From Mesostigma viride (Eukaryota; Streptophyta; Mesostigmatophyceae; Mesostigmatales; Mesostigmataceae), in NCBI GenBank assembly GCA_009746045.1, contig RPFO01001706.1, positions 61,001 to 125,000 of the forward strand: a stretch of 64,000 nt of DNA. The letters run 5' to 3'. The notes under the pieces are model-generated. The model was not told the origin of the DNA. It searched no databases and saw only the letters and a program-made list of their open reading frames with translations. Every line of letters begins with the position of its first letter. Positions within the stretch are counted from its first letter, which is position 1. Positions 11,155-23,153 of this stretch are shown in pieces. The position numbers were made by a program, and so were the translations under genes.

Positions 11155-13072
11155 CAATGCATTCTAAGCGACTTCATGCAAGGGTGGGAATGTAAACAAC
11201 ACTTGCTCTAGGTGCACCAAGGCACCTGCACCCTCATGATGTATCGCGCTATGCCCAGTTAAGGGGGAGCGTGGCATGTGGGGGAAGATCATCATGGCTA
11301 TACAAGAGCTATGGCATGGCTTCTCAGCAGAGAGTGACTCCCTGCATGGGCACAGCATAACTAAATAAAGCTAGGCATCATCTGGAGTGTGGCACATCAT
11401 AGGCACACATGTACATGGCTAAAGGAGACTCGTGAGTCAGCTGATATAGAGCCTGTAGGAGGCTTACATGTACATGGCCACGGTCTATCTATTCTGCACT
11501 ACTACTGCTGTATTCCCCTAAGCTGGGGCGTCTGGAGTCGTTGGGGCCGCGGGGGTCGCCTGCCAGGGCTTGTGGCCGACGTAGATGGCCGCCCCCTTCC
11601 AGTACACCGGCTGCCCCGCCTTGGTCTGCCGGAGCTGGAGGTAGGTCGGCCATAGCTCCCGTCGCCGTTGTTGCTCAGTGCGCCAGGGTCAAGTCGTCGT
11701 CAAGGGTGAAGAGAGTCTTCTCGAGCCGCTTGCGGCGTCGGAGAAAAGCAATCTTGTCCGCCGGGGTCTTAAAGGTGAGAAGGAGCGGGGGCGCCCCTGC
11801 CTTACCCCGCGCGCGGGGAAGGCGGTGGGCGACCAGCTCGATCTCACCAGTAAGGCCCATGCGACTAAGAATTTCTCTCTCAAACGCACGTGCAAGCTTC
11901 TCGGAATTCTCACCTTCCTCCATGTCGAGGTTCTTGACAGTGACGTTAAGGCTGCGCTTGGCAAGCTCGGCCTCCTCGCGGAGGTCAAGCGTCTGCTGCT
12001 GGAGCTGGGCTGCGACGGCGGAGGTGGTGGAGGTGGTATGCTGCTTAAGCATGTCCGCCCAGGTCGTGACTGATGGGAGGAGCATCGCCGGCCAGGCTGA
12101 GCAGGGGCTGGCTTGGCGGCAATGTCCTTCACCGCCTGGGCGGTGAGGCCTGCGGTGTTCTGCAGAACCTCGATAGCAATGGTGTTGTTCTTAAGACGCT
12201 GGTCGATCATCGGCCACGGTGGCGGAGCTAGGCGGTGATGGAATCGGTGGAGGCGGGAGGGGGGGGGGGGGGTGGAGGCGAGGAGGGTGGCGGTGGCGGT
12301 GGGGATGGTGGGGAGCTCAGCAGCCAGCGTGCGACCCACAGCTGCCACATCTGTGCACAGCAATGGGCGTCACGTGCTGTGAGAGGGCGGCGTGGAGGTG
12401 GTGGACGAAGGTGGATTCGGTAATGGGGGCGGGGTACAGAAGGTCATCGGCCGAGCGCTGAGGGTAAAGAGAGCTGCGAGCTGAAGGCGGGGGCGAGACC
12501 AGCCGGCCAGGTTGGTCGACGAGTCTGAGACGCGATGGGAATACCGGCCGTCAGCTCCGTTGCGGAAAGACTCTGGGTGTTGAGATGGAGTTGCTGGCAC
12601 AGGGCCAGCAGTGAGGCGTGTGACCCGTAAAACACGAGCTCCAGTATCTTGATGGGTGGCATGTCGAAAAAGGCAGGCCTGTTGACGTCGAAGGTGGTAA
12701 AGAGCCTATCAACGTCAAAATCACGCTCAGACCAGCCAGGATCGCCTGGGCGACTGCGCTTTGGGTCAGGCGATGCAGAGGGCGAGGAAAGCCCGGGAGG
12801 GTTCTGGGCGACCACCAGTGCGCGACTAGTGTCACCATTGCCTTCCGGCCCTGATGGCGAAGCTGCAGCCGGAGAGGCAGAATTTTCATTGCCGAGCGCA
12901 GCCGTCAGGCTGCGTTGCGTCGATGGGCGTTTGCTCATCGTATATTGCGTAATAGCGTCGGAAAATTATATCAGCATGTGCGTCTTAGAAAGACGAAGCG
13001 ATTGTGATATTCACGACTAAATTCGGTGCTCAAACGTGAAAGTTATGAGCTCCGCCGTCAGCCATGGCTACC
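11155..13072 (-). mobile_element. ORF1-only element, copy D (nearly full length)
   Basis: This minus-strand copy extends from the 3' region (about 11155) to the 5' leader ending at about 13072, which matches the leader of copy A (from about 4915). ORF1 runs from the ATG at 12938 to the TAG at 11518-11520 but has at least two frame breaks, including near 11673 and in the Pro-coding C-run. The N-terminal third differs from copy A by scattered substitutions, while the C-terminal half is almost identical. Confidence 0.7.
11518..12938 (-). pseudogene. ORF1 of copy D, frame-broken
   Basis: It opens MSKRPSTQRSLTAALGNEN and carries KRSRPGDPGWSERDFDVDRL and PPIKILELVFYGSHASLLAL, then the helical, RRM-like and C-terminal parts in other frames. 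Conservation of the IKILELVFYGS.ASL block with copy A suggests a real N-terminal domain. Compared with copy A it has extra bases near 11673 and a changed C-run, so it cannot make one protein. Confidence 0.6.
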
Positions 13073-13362
13073 TCGTGACTCCACCCATCCATCAAGGAAT
13101 ATGTACACTACAAGCTATGCGTAAGCCTACCTATGGTATTGCACTGGTTGACTTGCACGGGTCCACATTGTTGCGCCTCGGCACCATGCTGTGTAGAGAG
13201 CGCTCTTTGGCCCATGCCCACTAATTGCGGCAGTGAGAGCAGTTAGGGCTCCCTCCCTCCTTCTCGTTGTGTATATTATTAGGGTTGAAGGTTCCTTTAC
13301 TCTGTATTGGCACCCACGTGACGCAGTTACGTGCTTATAAATAAATAAATTAATTAATTAAT
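13073..13362. other. Spacer between copy D and the TIR element
   Basis: No gene is seen. The stretch includes a short LINE-tail-like piece near 13085-13120 and an AT-rich end made of AAAT and TTAA runs (13338-13366), the apparent preferred target of the TIR element. Confidence 0.45.
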
Positions 13363-14363
13363 TAATGTCAAGGAGACAACCAGCGCAGGCCAGAAATCGG
13401 GAGAATCCGGACCATGGTAGCTCGAGCCTGCCGTTATCTTGTCCGCGTGTTCGAGTCGTTCAGGATGATGAAGATGAATGGTGATGGAAATGTGTATCCT
13501 TGTGCATTGAAATTATTCTGATCAGGCACTCCGCAAAGGTGAAAAACATTTGCGTTCAGTGCCGGGCCGCGGAAAACGATTGAAATTATGGCTGGCTTAC
13601 GTGGAGAGCGACTAGATGACCTAGACGGTGGGGCCGGAAACAGCATGCTTGATCAGGGCGTGTGTTTCGAGCCTAACTGGCCGGGAGTGTCTAGTGGTGA
13701 GCACCATTGCTGCGATAGCTCTCCCACCATTTACGAGGAAATACCCGCAAATGGAAAACCACTGAAAAGGTCTAGCTAGTCAGTCATCACGTTAGCCATG
13801 CCATGATTCCAAACGTCCAAGAACTGCACACGGTGCAAAGGCAAAAAGCCGGAGGACAGCACTTTTAAATGTGCGGCGGGAACCAAAAGCCTGCGTATGC
13901 CAGAAAACATCGTGTTGCTGCAGCGACGCGACGATGTGGACAACGAATCCAGTGCCAAGCTCGGAACGGACGCAAAGGAGATCTGGCATCACAGGGTTCA
14001 GATGTGCGGAGATACTATGAGATCCAGCCGGTCCACGACCTGTTTGTAGAGCTTGTGCCAAGGGGCAGCACCAAACAGAGTTGGGTGACGTTGCAAAAAA
14101 CACCGGACTTGACGGAGCATAATGTCTCGGTCATAGTCTTTGACCAACAAACGATGCAAGAGTTCAACAAGAGTCGTGATGAAATCGACACTTTTTAATT
14201 AATTAATGTGCTTACACGAGGATGTGATGCAGTGTGCGTACGGCGTGCTATTAATTAGATACATAATCGAAAACGCGGACAATTAAGATAACGGCAGGCT
14301 CGAGCTACCATGGTCCGGATTCTCCCGATTTCTGGCCTGCGCTGGTCAGTCTCCTTGATAATG
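13363..14363. mobile_element. Complete 991-bp TIR element with 5-bp target duplication
   Basis: The element proper is 13368-14358. It begins TCAAGGAGACAACCAGCGCA and ends with the reverse complement of nearly the same sequence; the two inverted repeats match over about 80 bp with one small insertion. It is flanked by TAATG at 13363-13367 and 14359-14363, a perfect 5-bp target duplication. The interior has no transposase that I recognise, so it is non-autonomous. Pieces of it recur at 4.3-4.9, 18.9, 52.6 and 63.5 kb. A 5-bp duplication excludes Tc1/mariner, CACTA, hAT and Mutator as usually defined; the superfamily is unassigned. Confidence 0.78.
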
Positions 14364-14571
14364 TGGATCAGTTCAATAACTAACAAAAACTAAGCCGTGC
14401 TGCCAGCAACCAACAATATGTGACAATTGATGCAAATGTGAATTTTATTAAATCATGGTACTAGTAGTTAACATCCAGTCGGACATGAATGGTTGTCTAA
14501 TTGCTGAATCCTACGCGCAGAATGATCACGTTAAGGTATCATGCTAATGGCTGTCCCTAATGCTACTGAGC
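14364..14571 (-). terminator. CCT6 3' UTR with AATAAA
   Basis: Downstream of the CCT6 stop on the minus strand, AATAAA occurs at 14449-14444, about 125 bases after the stop. It is a plausible polyadenylation signal, though such signals are weakly conserved in algae. The TIR element lies just beyond. Confidence 0.4.
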
Positions 14572-17497
14572 TCAGGCGGCGGCTTGCCGCATGTTGCGCC
14601 CAGCGCGGATTATCTCATCCACCAGAAGGAGCTGCGACGCGATGACAGGGCTGCATGCACACGAGAGACACGGAACAAGATGATGACAGAAGAGTCACAC
14701 ATATCTGTCAGATTTCTGGCCTGCGTTAGTTGTCTGATTCATATGTATGCCACAAGTGATTAATGGAAGGGAATGAAGCGGCGATTTAAGAGTTATTACC
14801 AGAATCGATTACCCTGGTTCTGAAAGAAAAACAAAAGGCCATTCTCAAGCAACTCTTTGTGGGGGTGACCCCCTCGGACCTTGGCAAAATCACTGTGCCA
14901 AATAATTAAGGTTGCGTTACAAGACTTACGCAGAGTTGATGACCTGCTTCTTCACGCAGTAGTTGTCGTACACGCCCGCCGCAACCGGGTCCATCGGGTC
15001 TCCGGTGCCGATGTCCAAGCCCACCAGGTTGCCCTTCTCGTACTCCTCCTGTGAAGGATTAGCCACAAAAGGAACTACATCAGACATATGGATATGACCA
15101 TAGGATGACCCTAGAATATTCAACCAGGTCACCCTTCTCATACTCCTAATGATTGCCGAATAAGACACGCATCTAAAGAAAAAAATGGTTACTATAAGAG
15201 CAATGGTTATTCTATGAGCATGGGATGATTCTAGATTATTCCACCAGGTTGCCATTCTCTTAGTCCTCAGGGGGAGGTTAGCCACAATAACACACAGACA
15301 GACCACAATTATGTGAGTATACTCTAACCCTCCAATATTTGACCAGGTTGCCCTTCTAACACTCCTCCTGGTGACCAGGCCGCACCCACCTGCAGCGCGA
15401 TAATCGTGTCCTGCGCGTCAAAGCCCGAGTTGTCGGCCAGCGTCTTGGGCACCACCAGAAGCGCGTCCGCAAACGCCTCCACGCCCAGCTTGGCGCGCTG
15501 CGGGCCAAGGAAAGAGATGTCCAAAGTGAGCACTAGTAAGGAGTACAGCAGCAAGCTCCTACTACGGACCTTGGAACAGGCCGCTGTGTCGCCACCCAGC
15601 TCCCACAAGTTAGGAGAACGCGGCGAAAAGTGACGTCAGGCAAGTATGACGGGAAAGTACGCTCCACAAACTTGCTCCCAATGAGGGGAAGGCAGGGCCC
15701 AGGGTGCCATGAGAGCGCCCGCATTGGACTAGCATACGATTAGCTATGACCAGGACGATTAGGTCCTGGTCCTTCCTGTCCTCACCTAGGGGGCCGAGAC
15801 ATGGACCTTCACAGCCGACTTTGCGAAAAAGCTGGACGGCGCAGTCACCAACATGCTGCGGTCAATTTTCCGTGTGGGCTATGCCGCACACATCCGCAAG
15901 GAGGACTTGTAACTAGGCCTGCCACTTATCACCAGCACCATCAAGCAGCGTCGACTGCAATAAGCAGGGCGCTTAGCTCGCACCAACCAGGTAGACACAT
16001 CCCGTGGCCCCTCCGCAGAGCTGCGACCTGCTCAGCCTGGCAGGCACCTCCTAATGTGGGACGGGCGCAGCAATGCTCGACGCCGCAAGGCCCGCACTTT
16101 CAAGGAGCAGCTAGTCGAGGGCATGGGGGGCCTTGGCCCCTCCATGATTTGGAAAAAGATTATGGACAAGGCCAAGTGGGCTCAGGTTATCGAGGACAAT
16201 GACCCCCCCTCAGTGGGGAAGCCGCGTGTTTGCAAGCGCGGGAAGCATGCTAGGCAAGACCCCTAGGATCTGGCACACTCTAGATTTAGACCAGTAGGAT
16301 TGTTTGTAACTAGATAGAATAGACCGGTAAGATTGCATGCACCCACCCATCCATCCATCCATCCATCCATCCATCCATCCATCCATCCATCCATCCATCC
16401 ATCCATCCATCCATCCATCCATCCATCCATCCATCCGTCCGTCCGTCCGTCCGTCCGCCCGCCCGCCCGCCCGCCCGCCCGCCCGCCGCCCGCCGCCCGC
16501 CCGCCCGCCCGCCGCCCGCCCGCCCGCCCGCCCGCCGCCCGCCCGCCCGCCCGCCCGCCCGCCCGCCCGCCGCCGCCCGCCCGCCGCCCGCCCGCCCGCC
16601 CGCCCGCCCGCCCGCCCGCCCGTCCATCCGTCCGTCCGTCCGTCCGTCCGTCAATCCATCCGTCAATCCGTCCGTCCGTCCGTCCGTCTGTCCGTCCGTC
16701 TGTCCGTCCGTCCGTCCGTCCGTCCGTCCGTCCGTCCGTCCGTCCGTCCCTCCGTCCCTCCCCTGTCCCTCCCTCCGTCCGTCCGTCCGTCCCTCCCTCC
16801 GTCCCTCCCTCCCTCCCTCCCTCCCTCCCTCCCTCCCTCCCTCCCTCCCTCCCTCCCTCCTCCTCCCTCCCTCCCTCCCTCCCTCCCTCCCTCCTCCCTC
16901 CTCCTCCCTCCCTCCCTCCCTCCCTCCCTCCCTCCCTCCCTCCCTCCTCCTCCTCCCTCCCTCCCTCCCTCCCTCCCTCCCTCCCTCCCTCCCTCCCTCC
17001 CTCCCTCCCTCCCTCCCTCCCTCCCTCCCTCCCTCCCTCCCTCCCTCCCCCTCCCTCCCTCCCTCCCTCCCTCCCTCCCTCCCTCCCTCCCTCCCTTCCT
17101 CCATCCCTCCATCCATCCATCGGGGTTAATGGTCCGAGACTCCTCAACGGGAGCATTAATAATGTATTAATTAATCAATTAATTAATTGATTAACTGATT
17201 AATTAATTAATTAAAATACGATTAGCACATTGTGCGCAAAAGTAACTAGCAGTAACTATTGAGTGCAACTGCCACCACAATGTACCCTTGCCCCACCCCC
17301 ACACCACCATCCTCTTCACCCTATTTGTGGCACTGCGTACCCCGGCCACCGTCTCCTTGACCGTGAAAGTAAATCCTAACGCAAATAGCAACAACATACG
17401 ACAGTTTATCATGTTGCGCCACTTACCCCGGCCACGGTCTTCTTGACTTCATGCATCAGATGGTGGTGCGCGGCGATCTCAAACGCGCCCGCGCCCT

Positions 17498-17528
<31 letters not shown>

Positions 17529-19686
17529 GAGTGCACAAGGGGTAATTGTGCAGGGGGGATCGTTCACAAGAGCAGGGGCACATCATGGCACGATGATGTG
17601 AGGACAATGTCACAGGCGCCGCGATCGGTGCACACGTGCCTGGACATGCACAGCCACCACGCGGGGAACATACAACACAATAGAGGGTGAGTGCAAGGGA
17701 CTGAAGCATGCAAGTACGATCGGAAGACATACAGTGCAAGAGAATACAAGTACCGGAAAGCGATGGATGCTAGCACGAGGGACCACACATGCAAATGCGC
17801 AACACATTACGCATACAGTAGGAGACTGCACAGTGGGAGACTGCACAGTACACAGAGCACAAAGCAGGGAAGACAAGGGGGCAGCATGCTAAGGTAGCCG
17901 GTGCTCACCGCCCCTTTGACTGTGAGGCCACTGCAGTAGGACGCTGTAGCAGGGCGCGCTACTGACTCACCACGAGGAGGCACCTGACCTCTAGGGGGCT
18001 CTTGATTGTGGGGACACCATAGCAGGGCACTATAGTCGGACATTATAGCAGGACACCGTATAGTACTAGTAGAGTGCAACCATGCTATTATTAACTCACC
18101 GCGATCAGGCAGCCGTCCTCCAGGGTGTTCTTGACCGCGCGCAGCCCGTCCCGCATCGCATCCTTGACTTGGGCGATCGTGTGGTCGTTGGGGCCTGTTG
18201 GCACGACGGGTTGACCGATGTTGTAAAAGAGAATCCAACGGACAACATACAACGTATCCTGTCATGGTTAGGGCCGGCTGGCTCGGCAACCACAGACCAC
18301 GGCGGGACCGACACAGCCACGTTGATGAGCGGCGAGTAACTAGCAACAAAGGCATAAAAAACAATACAACAAAAACATACAACATATCACGTGGTTGTTG
18401 AGGCCTGGGCACACACGGGCCACAGTGTCCCCCTGGGAAAAAACAACGGGGGGAGCGATGCGGCGCTACGAGCAAAACATAATCATACTGGGAAAAGGGG
18501 TCGAATGGTCGAGGGCGCCTGGCTATGCAGTGGCCACAATGTCAAGGCAAACACAGCACACACCAAGCACAGCACGCCAAGCAAGTTCATGTCAGCAAGA
18601 ACATGTGTCGGGCGACAGCAGATCACGTGGTCGTTAGGGCCTGCTTGGCAAAGCAACCAGGGCGTGGGGGCCATGACCGGCCGCCAAGTTACAAGGGTGA
18701 GCGCAGACTAGCCATGTCTCGCCCCACATGGACAAGCCAAGACTGACATCCTTCTCTTCTTCGCAAGCCTTCTCTTCTTCGAGCCTTCTTTTCTTCTAGA
18801 GCCTTCGTAAAGAACGAGGGAATCCCACGCAAGATGTGATCAGCATGACCATGTACCATCAAGGAGACAACCTGCGCAGGCCAGAAATCGGGAGAATCCG
18901 GACCTTGGTAGCTCGAGCCTGCCGTTATCTTGTCCGCGTTTTCGAGTCGTTCAGGATGATGAATATGAATGGAGATGGAAATGTGTAGCCTTGTGCATTG
19001 AAATTATGGCTGGCTTACGTGTAGAGCGACTAGATGACCTAGACGGTGGGGCCGGAAACAGCTTGCTTGATCAGGGCGTGTGTTTCGAGCCTAGCTGGCC
19101 GGGAGTGTCTACCTGACCATGTACCATGACCATGTGGTCGCTATCAACGCCTTCGGTGCTCAACCTTGATGAGCACAGTCCCCTACAGTTACCGCCACAG
19201 TAACCACAGCCATTACTGTGACCGCTCACCCTTAATGAGGATGGTGCACGAGTGCGGGTGCTTCACGTCCTCCACAAACGTGTACTTGTCCTCCCCGAGC
19301 ACGTGCTCGTACACCAGCCCCGCGTAGCCCAGGCTGGCCTCGGTCGCGTCGTCCATGTTGGACACTGCCTCGCCCCCGCACGCGAGCACTAGCCGCTCCA
19401 TGTTGCGCCGCTTGGCACGACGCAGCGCCACGATCTGGCCATGTGATAAGGGGGGGGGTTGGGAGGGGGTGTGGCGTATCGTAATGGGGAAGCGAGGATG
19501 GAAGGAGCCAATAGATCACCTGATTGGTACACGCAGCACAGCGACCTGGCCACATTTATGGCAGGATGGGGGTTGCGGGTGAGGGTGGCCTTTGGCCACT
19601 TGATCAGATCAGCCAACGCCATTAAACAATGTGACGTGGTGCCATGATCTGGCCATTTCAAAAGTGGGCGGGCGGGCGTGTGGGTG

Positions 19687-19738
<52 letters not shown>

Positions 19739-22700
19739 TACGAGCGGGTGGGTGGGTGGGTGGGTGGGTGGGTGGGTGGGTGGGTGGGTGGGTGGGTGGG
19801 TGGGTGGGTGGGTGGGTGGGTGGGTGGGTGGGTGGGTGGGTGGGTGGGTGGGTGGGTGGGTGGGTGGGTGGGTGGGTGGGTGGGTGGGGTGCTCAAGAGA
19901 TTCATGATGCACTCATGTCTTCCAGAATCCGATCAGCTGAAGCGCCATGATCTGGTTGTGTAGGTGTGTGGGTGGTGTGGGGTAGTAAATTGCCAATTGG
20001 TAATGATAGCAAGCACAATCAAACCGGTGTGACGCGGCACGATGATCTGGCCACATGGTTCGGTTGGGGTGGGGGAGCCGAGCGGGGTGTTGTTACGTCA
20101 ATAATAGCAAAGAACAGACCACACCCCCTCCTTGGCCACCATGTCGATTGCGGGCGGATCGATGCTCTATACTGGTATTTCAATAAGCCGCTATCTCGAT
20201 ACTAGAACTGAACAAATGCTAGCGCTGACTCACCCCCTCCTTGGCCAGCATGTCGAGCGAGGGCGGGTCGATGCCCTTCTGGTTGATGACGACAAAGCTC
20301 TTGTCGGTGCCCTCGCACACCTGGCAGGGACGTGCCACCCAGGCGATGTCCACCCACACAAGGGCCATGCATGCACACGCATGCCCAGATACGCTCCAGG
20401 TCAGCATGTAACAACAGGCCAGATAGGCGCACCCAGACAGAATATAAAATGCTAGAAAAATATGAATAAATATCCAATAGAATAGCTATCATAGGGTATA
20501 ACTATAGGGTAACTATCGTGCCACAGACAACAGTGCCACAATGAGAAACACAACAAAAACACCGCAGACTGGGCAATAATAAGACAGTAACAATGGGCAC
20601 CCACTGACTTCTAGTCTATTATACTGAACTGGAACTAGCTAGAGTAGATTAGCTTATTTGTCGCAACCTGGTACCTCTCGTGTGACTCTCCTGTCCCTTT
20701 CCCATCGCATTCGTGGGTTGAGAGCCGCCAATGCCTGAAGACCACCCACATCTACGGTTGGTCTACAGGCTCCATGAAATGACCACACTCGCTACAGTGA
20801 CCACTGCCATTGTTACAGTGACCACTATAGTGACTCCTGGCACCTTCTTCTTGAGCGCGATGATCTGTTCCACGTGCGCATCCGTGTAGTTCGCTACAAC
20901 AGCCATACTTGTTCCAGGGACCACTGCCATCCTTACAGTGACAACTGCAGCGAACCCCCCTCACCTTCTTCTTGAGCGCGATGATCTGTTCCACCCGGGC
21001 GTCCGTGTAGCGCCGCTCGGCCGCCACCAGCTTCTCGCGCTGCTCCGCGTCGCTGTAGAAGAAGCCCGCGTTCACCTCGCTGATGAGGGGGGTGGGGGCG
21101 CGCAGGTAGTTGGTGGGTGGTGCAGAAGTGGGTGGAGGTGAAATAAGGGGGGCAGGTGAGTCACCGGGTGGGTTACTACGCCTCTGATGTAGAAGAAGCC
21201 CGCCTTCACCTCGGTGATGACGGGGTGGGGGCACGCAGTAGGGATCTGTGGGTGCCATAGTGGGTGCTGGCGAGTTAAGCACGTTGCTGTAAAGAAAGAG
21301 GGCGGTCAACTCACTTCCAGGCGGGCGGGCGGGCGGCGGGCAGGCGGGCGGGCGGGCGGGCGGGCGGGCGGGCGACGGGCGGGCGGGTGGGCGGGCGGGC
21401 GGGCGGGCGGGCGGGCGGGCGGGCGGGCGACGGGCGGGCCCGTGCAATGACGTATCCCAAGTGTTGCTGCCTTACTCACCTCTTCTCCTACTCCCGCGAG
21501 AGCATGCGCGTGATACAGCGCCCACCGTACTGTACATGAAACTAAAGGTACTCTGGTATAGATGCTGTAGGGCTCACCTCTTCTCGTGCTCCCACGAGAG
21601 AGCGTGGGGACAAAATCGCCTTCCACGCGCACTACTGTACTATGCACTGTAGTATGGACACTATAGTCCATTTGTATACAGTGTCGTGCTCACCTCTTCT
21701 CGTATTCCAGGGACACGTTGAGCGTGAGGATGAACGCGTTTTCCACGCGCTTGGGCATGTCTGGGTGCCGCGCGCCGTGGTCCAGCACGAGGCCCTTGAT
21801 CTGGCGGCCGCCACAGGCCATGGAACGCACAAGGGAGGCACAGATCACGGGCACGTGGGGTGAACACCCACGATGGTCCAGCACGAGGCCATTGTTCTGG
21901 CGGCCGCCACAGGGGAGGCATGCATATCATGGACAGGTATAATGGAGACATGGGATGGGCGAATGCGGCGGACCGACGTGACGGCGCACCAGGGAAGGGG
22001 GCGAGACATAGAAGGGGTGCGCACAGGGGGAGACGTGTGCGAGGGACCTGCACGCCCACCGTCGACACGCGCATGTGCACGTCCATGCGCCGATGGCAAC
22101 GAGAAGAGTGCACATAATTGATGCGGAAGCTACACAAGACAGTATGACAACGGACCCGTGTATGGAAAAGTCCATGAAAGGGAAGGGGGGGGGGGGGGAC
22201 GGCTGATCCCTTGCTTTTCCTGTTTTAGCCTATACGCTGCCACCCAATATTCCACCAGCGTCCATCCCCCCACCCCAACCTCCCACCCCATCCTCCCACC
22301 CCATCCTCCCACCCCATCCCCCCACCCCATCCTCCCACCCCATCCTCCCACCCCATCCTCCCACCCCATCCTCCCACCCCATCCTCCCACCCCATCCTCC
22401 CACCCCATCCTCCCACCCCATCCTCCCACCCCATCCTCCCACCCCATCCTCCCACCCCATCCTCCCACCCCATCCTACCGGACCCCCCCCCACACACAAG
22501 TCCCGTGCGACCAGACCACACACAAGACCCATCCACCCAGTTGCGCCTGCTCCACCCTGCCTGACCAAGATCTGCCAAGACATCAACATATTCTCTGCAG
22601 ACCACCCAGCAATGTCAGCATGCGCGTGCAACCGGACCTCCTTCTGCAGTATTGTCGCCTGCCCTGCCTGCCCTGCCTGCCCTGCCTGCCCTGCCTGCCC

Positions 22701-23121
22701 TGCCTGCCCTGCCTGCCCTGCCTGCCCTGCCTGCCCTGCCTGCCCTGCTAATCCCATTCATGCCGTTAAGCTGGCAGCACTTGCCCACCCCATTCACCCA
22801 AGCACGCGCTGAGAATAGCGGCACCCACCAGCATCGTGTCGGAGTCCATGCGGTGCCGCATGTGCATGATCTCGATCATGTGAAGGTCCAGCCGCTCGTC
22901 TGGCTTTTGAACGCACAGCACCTGGTGGTGGTGGTGGTGGTGGTGGTGGTGGTGGCGGTGGTGGCGGTGGCGGTGGTGGTGGTGGTGGTGGTGGTGGTGG
23001 TGGTGGTGGTGGTGGTGGCGGTGGCGGTGGCGGTGGCGGTGGCGGTGGCGGTGGCGGTGGCGGTGGCGGTGGCGGTGGCGGTGGCGGTGGCGGTGGCGGT
23101 GGCGGTGGCGGTGGCGGTGGC

Positions 23122-23153
<32 letters not shown>

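Noticed and set aside
16263-17190. Open frames of Pro-Ser-His or Arg-Glu-Gly repeats
   Set aside because: Direct translation of the tetranucleotide array in a CCT6 intron.
20840-21215. Extra exon copies in CCT6 as mutually exclusive alternative exons
   Set aside because: Most copies keep only one edge, carry frame shifts or stops, and lack the partner splice site, so they cannot substitute for the real exon.
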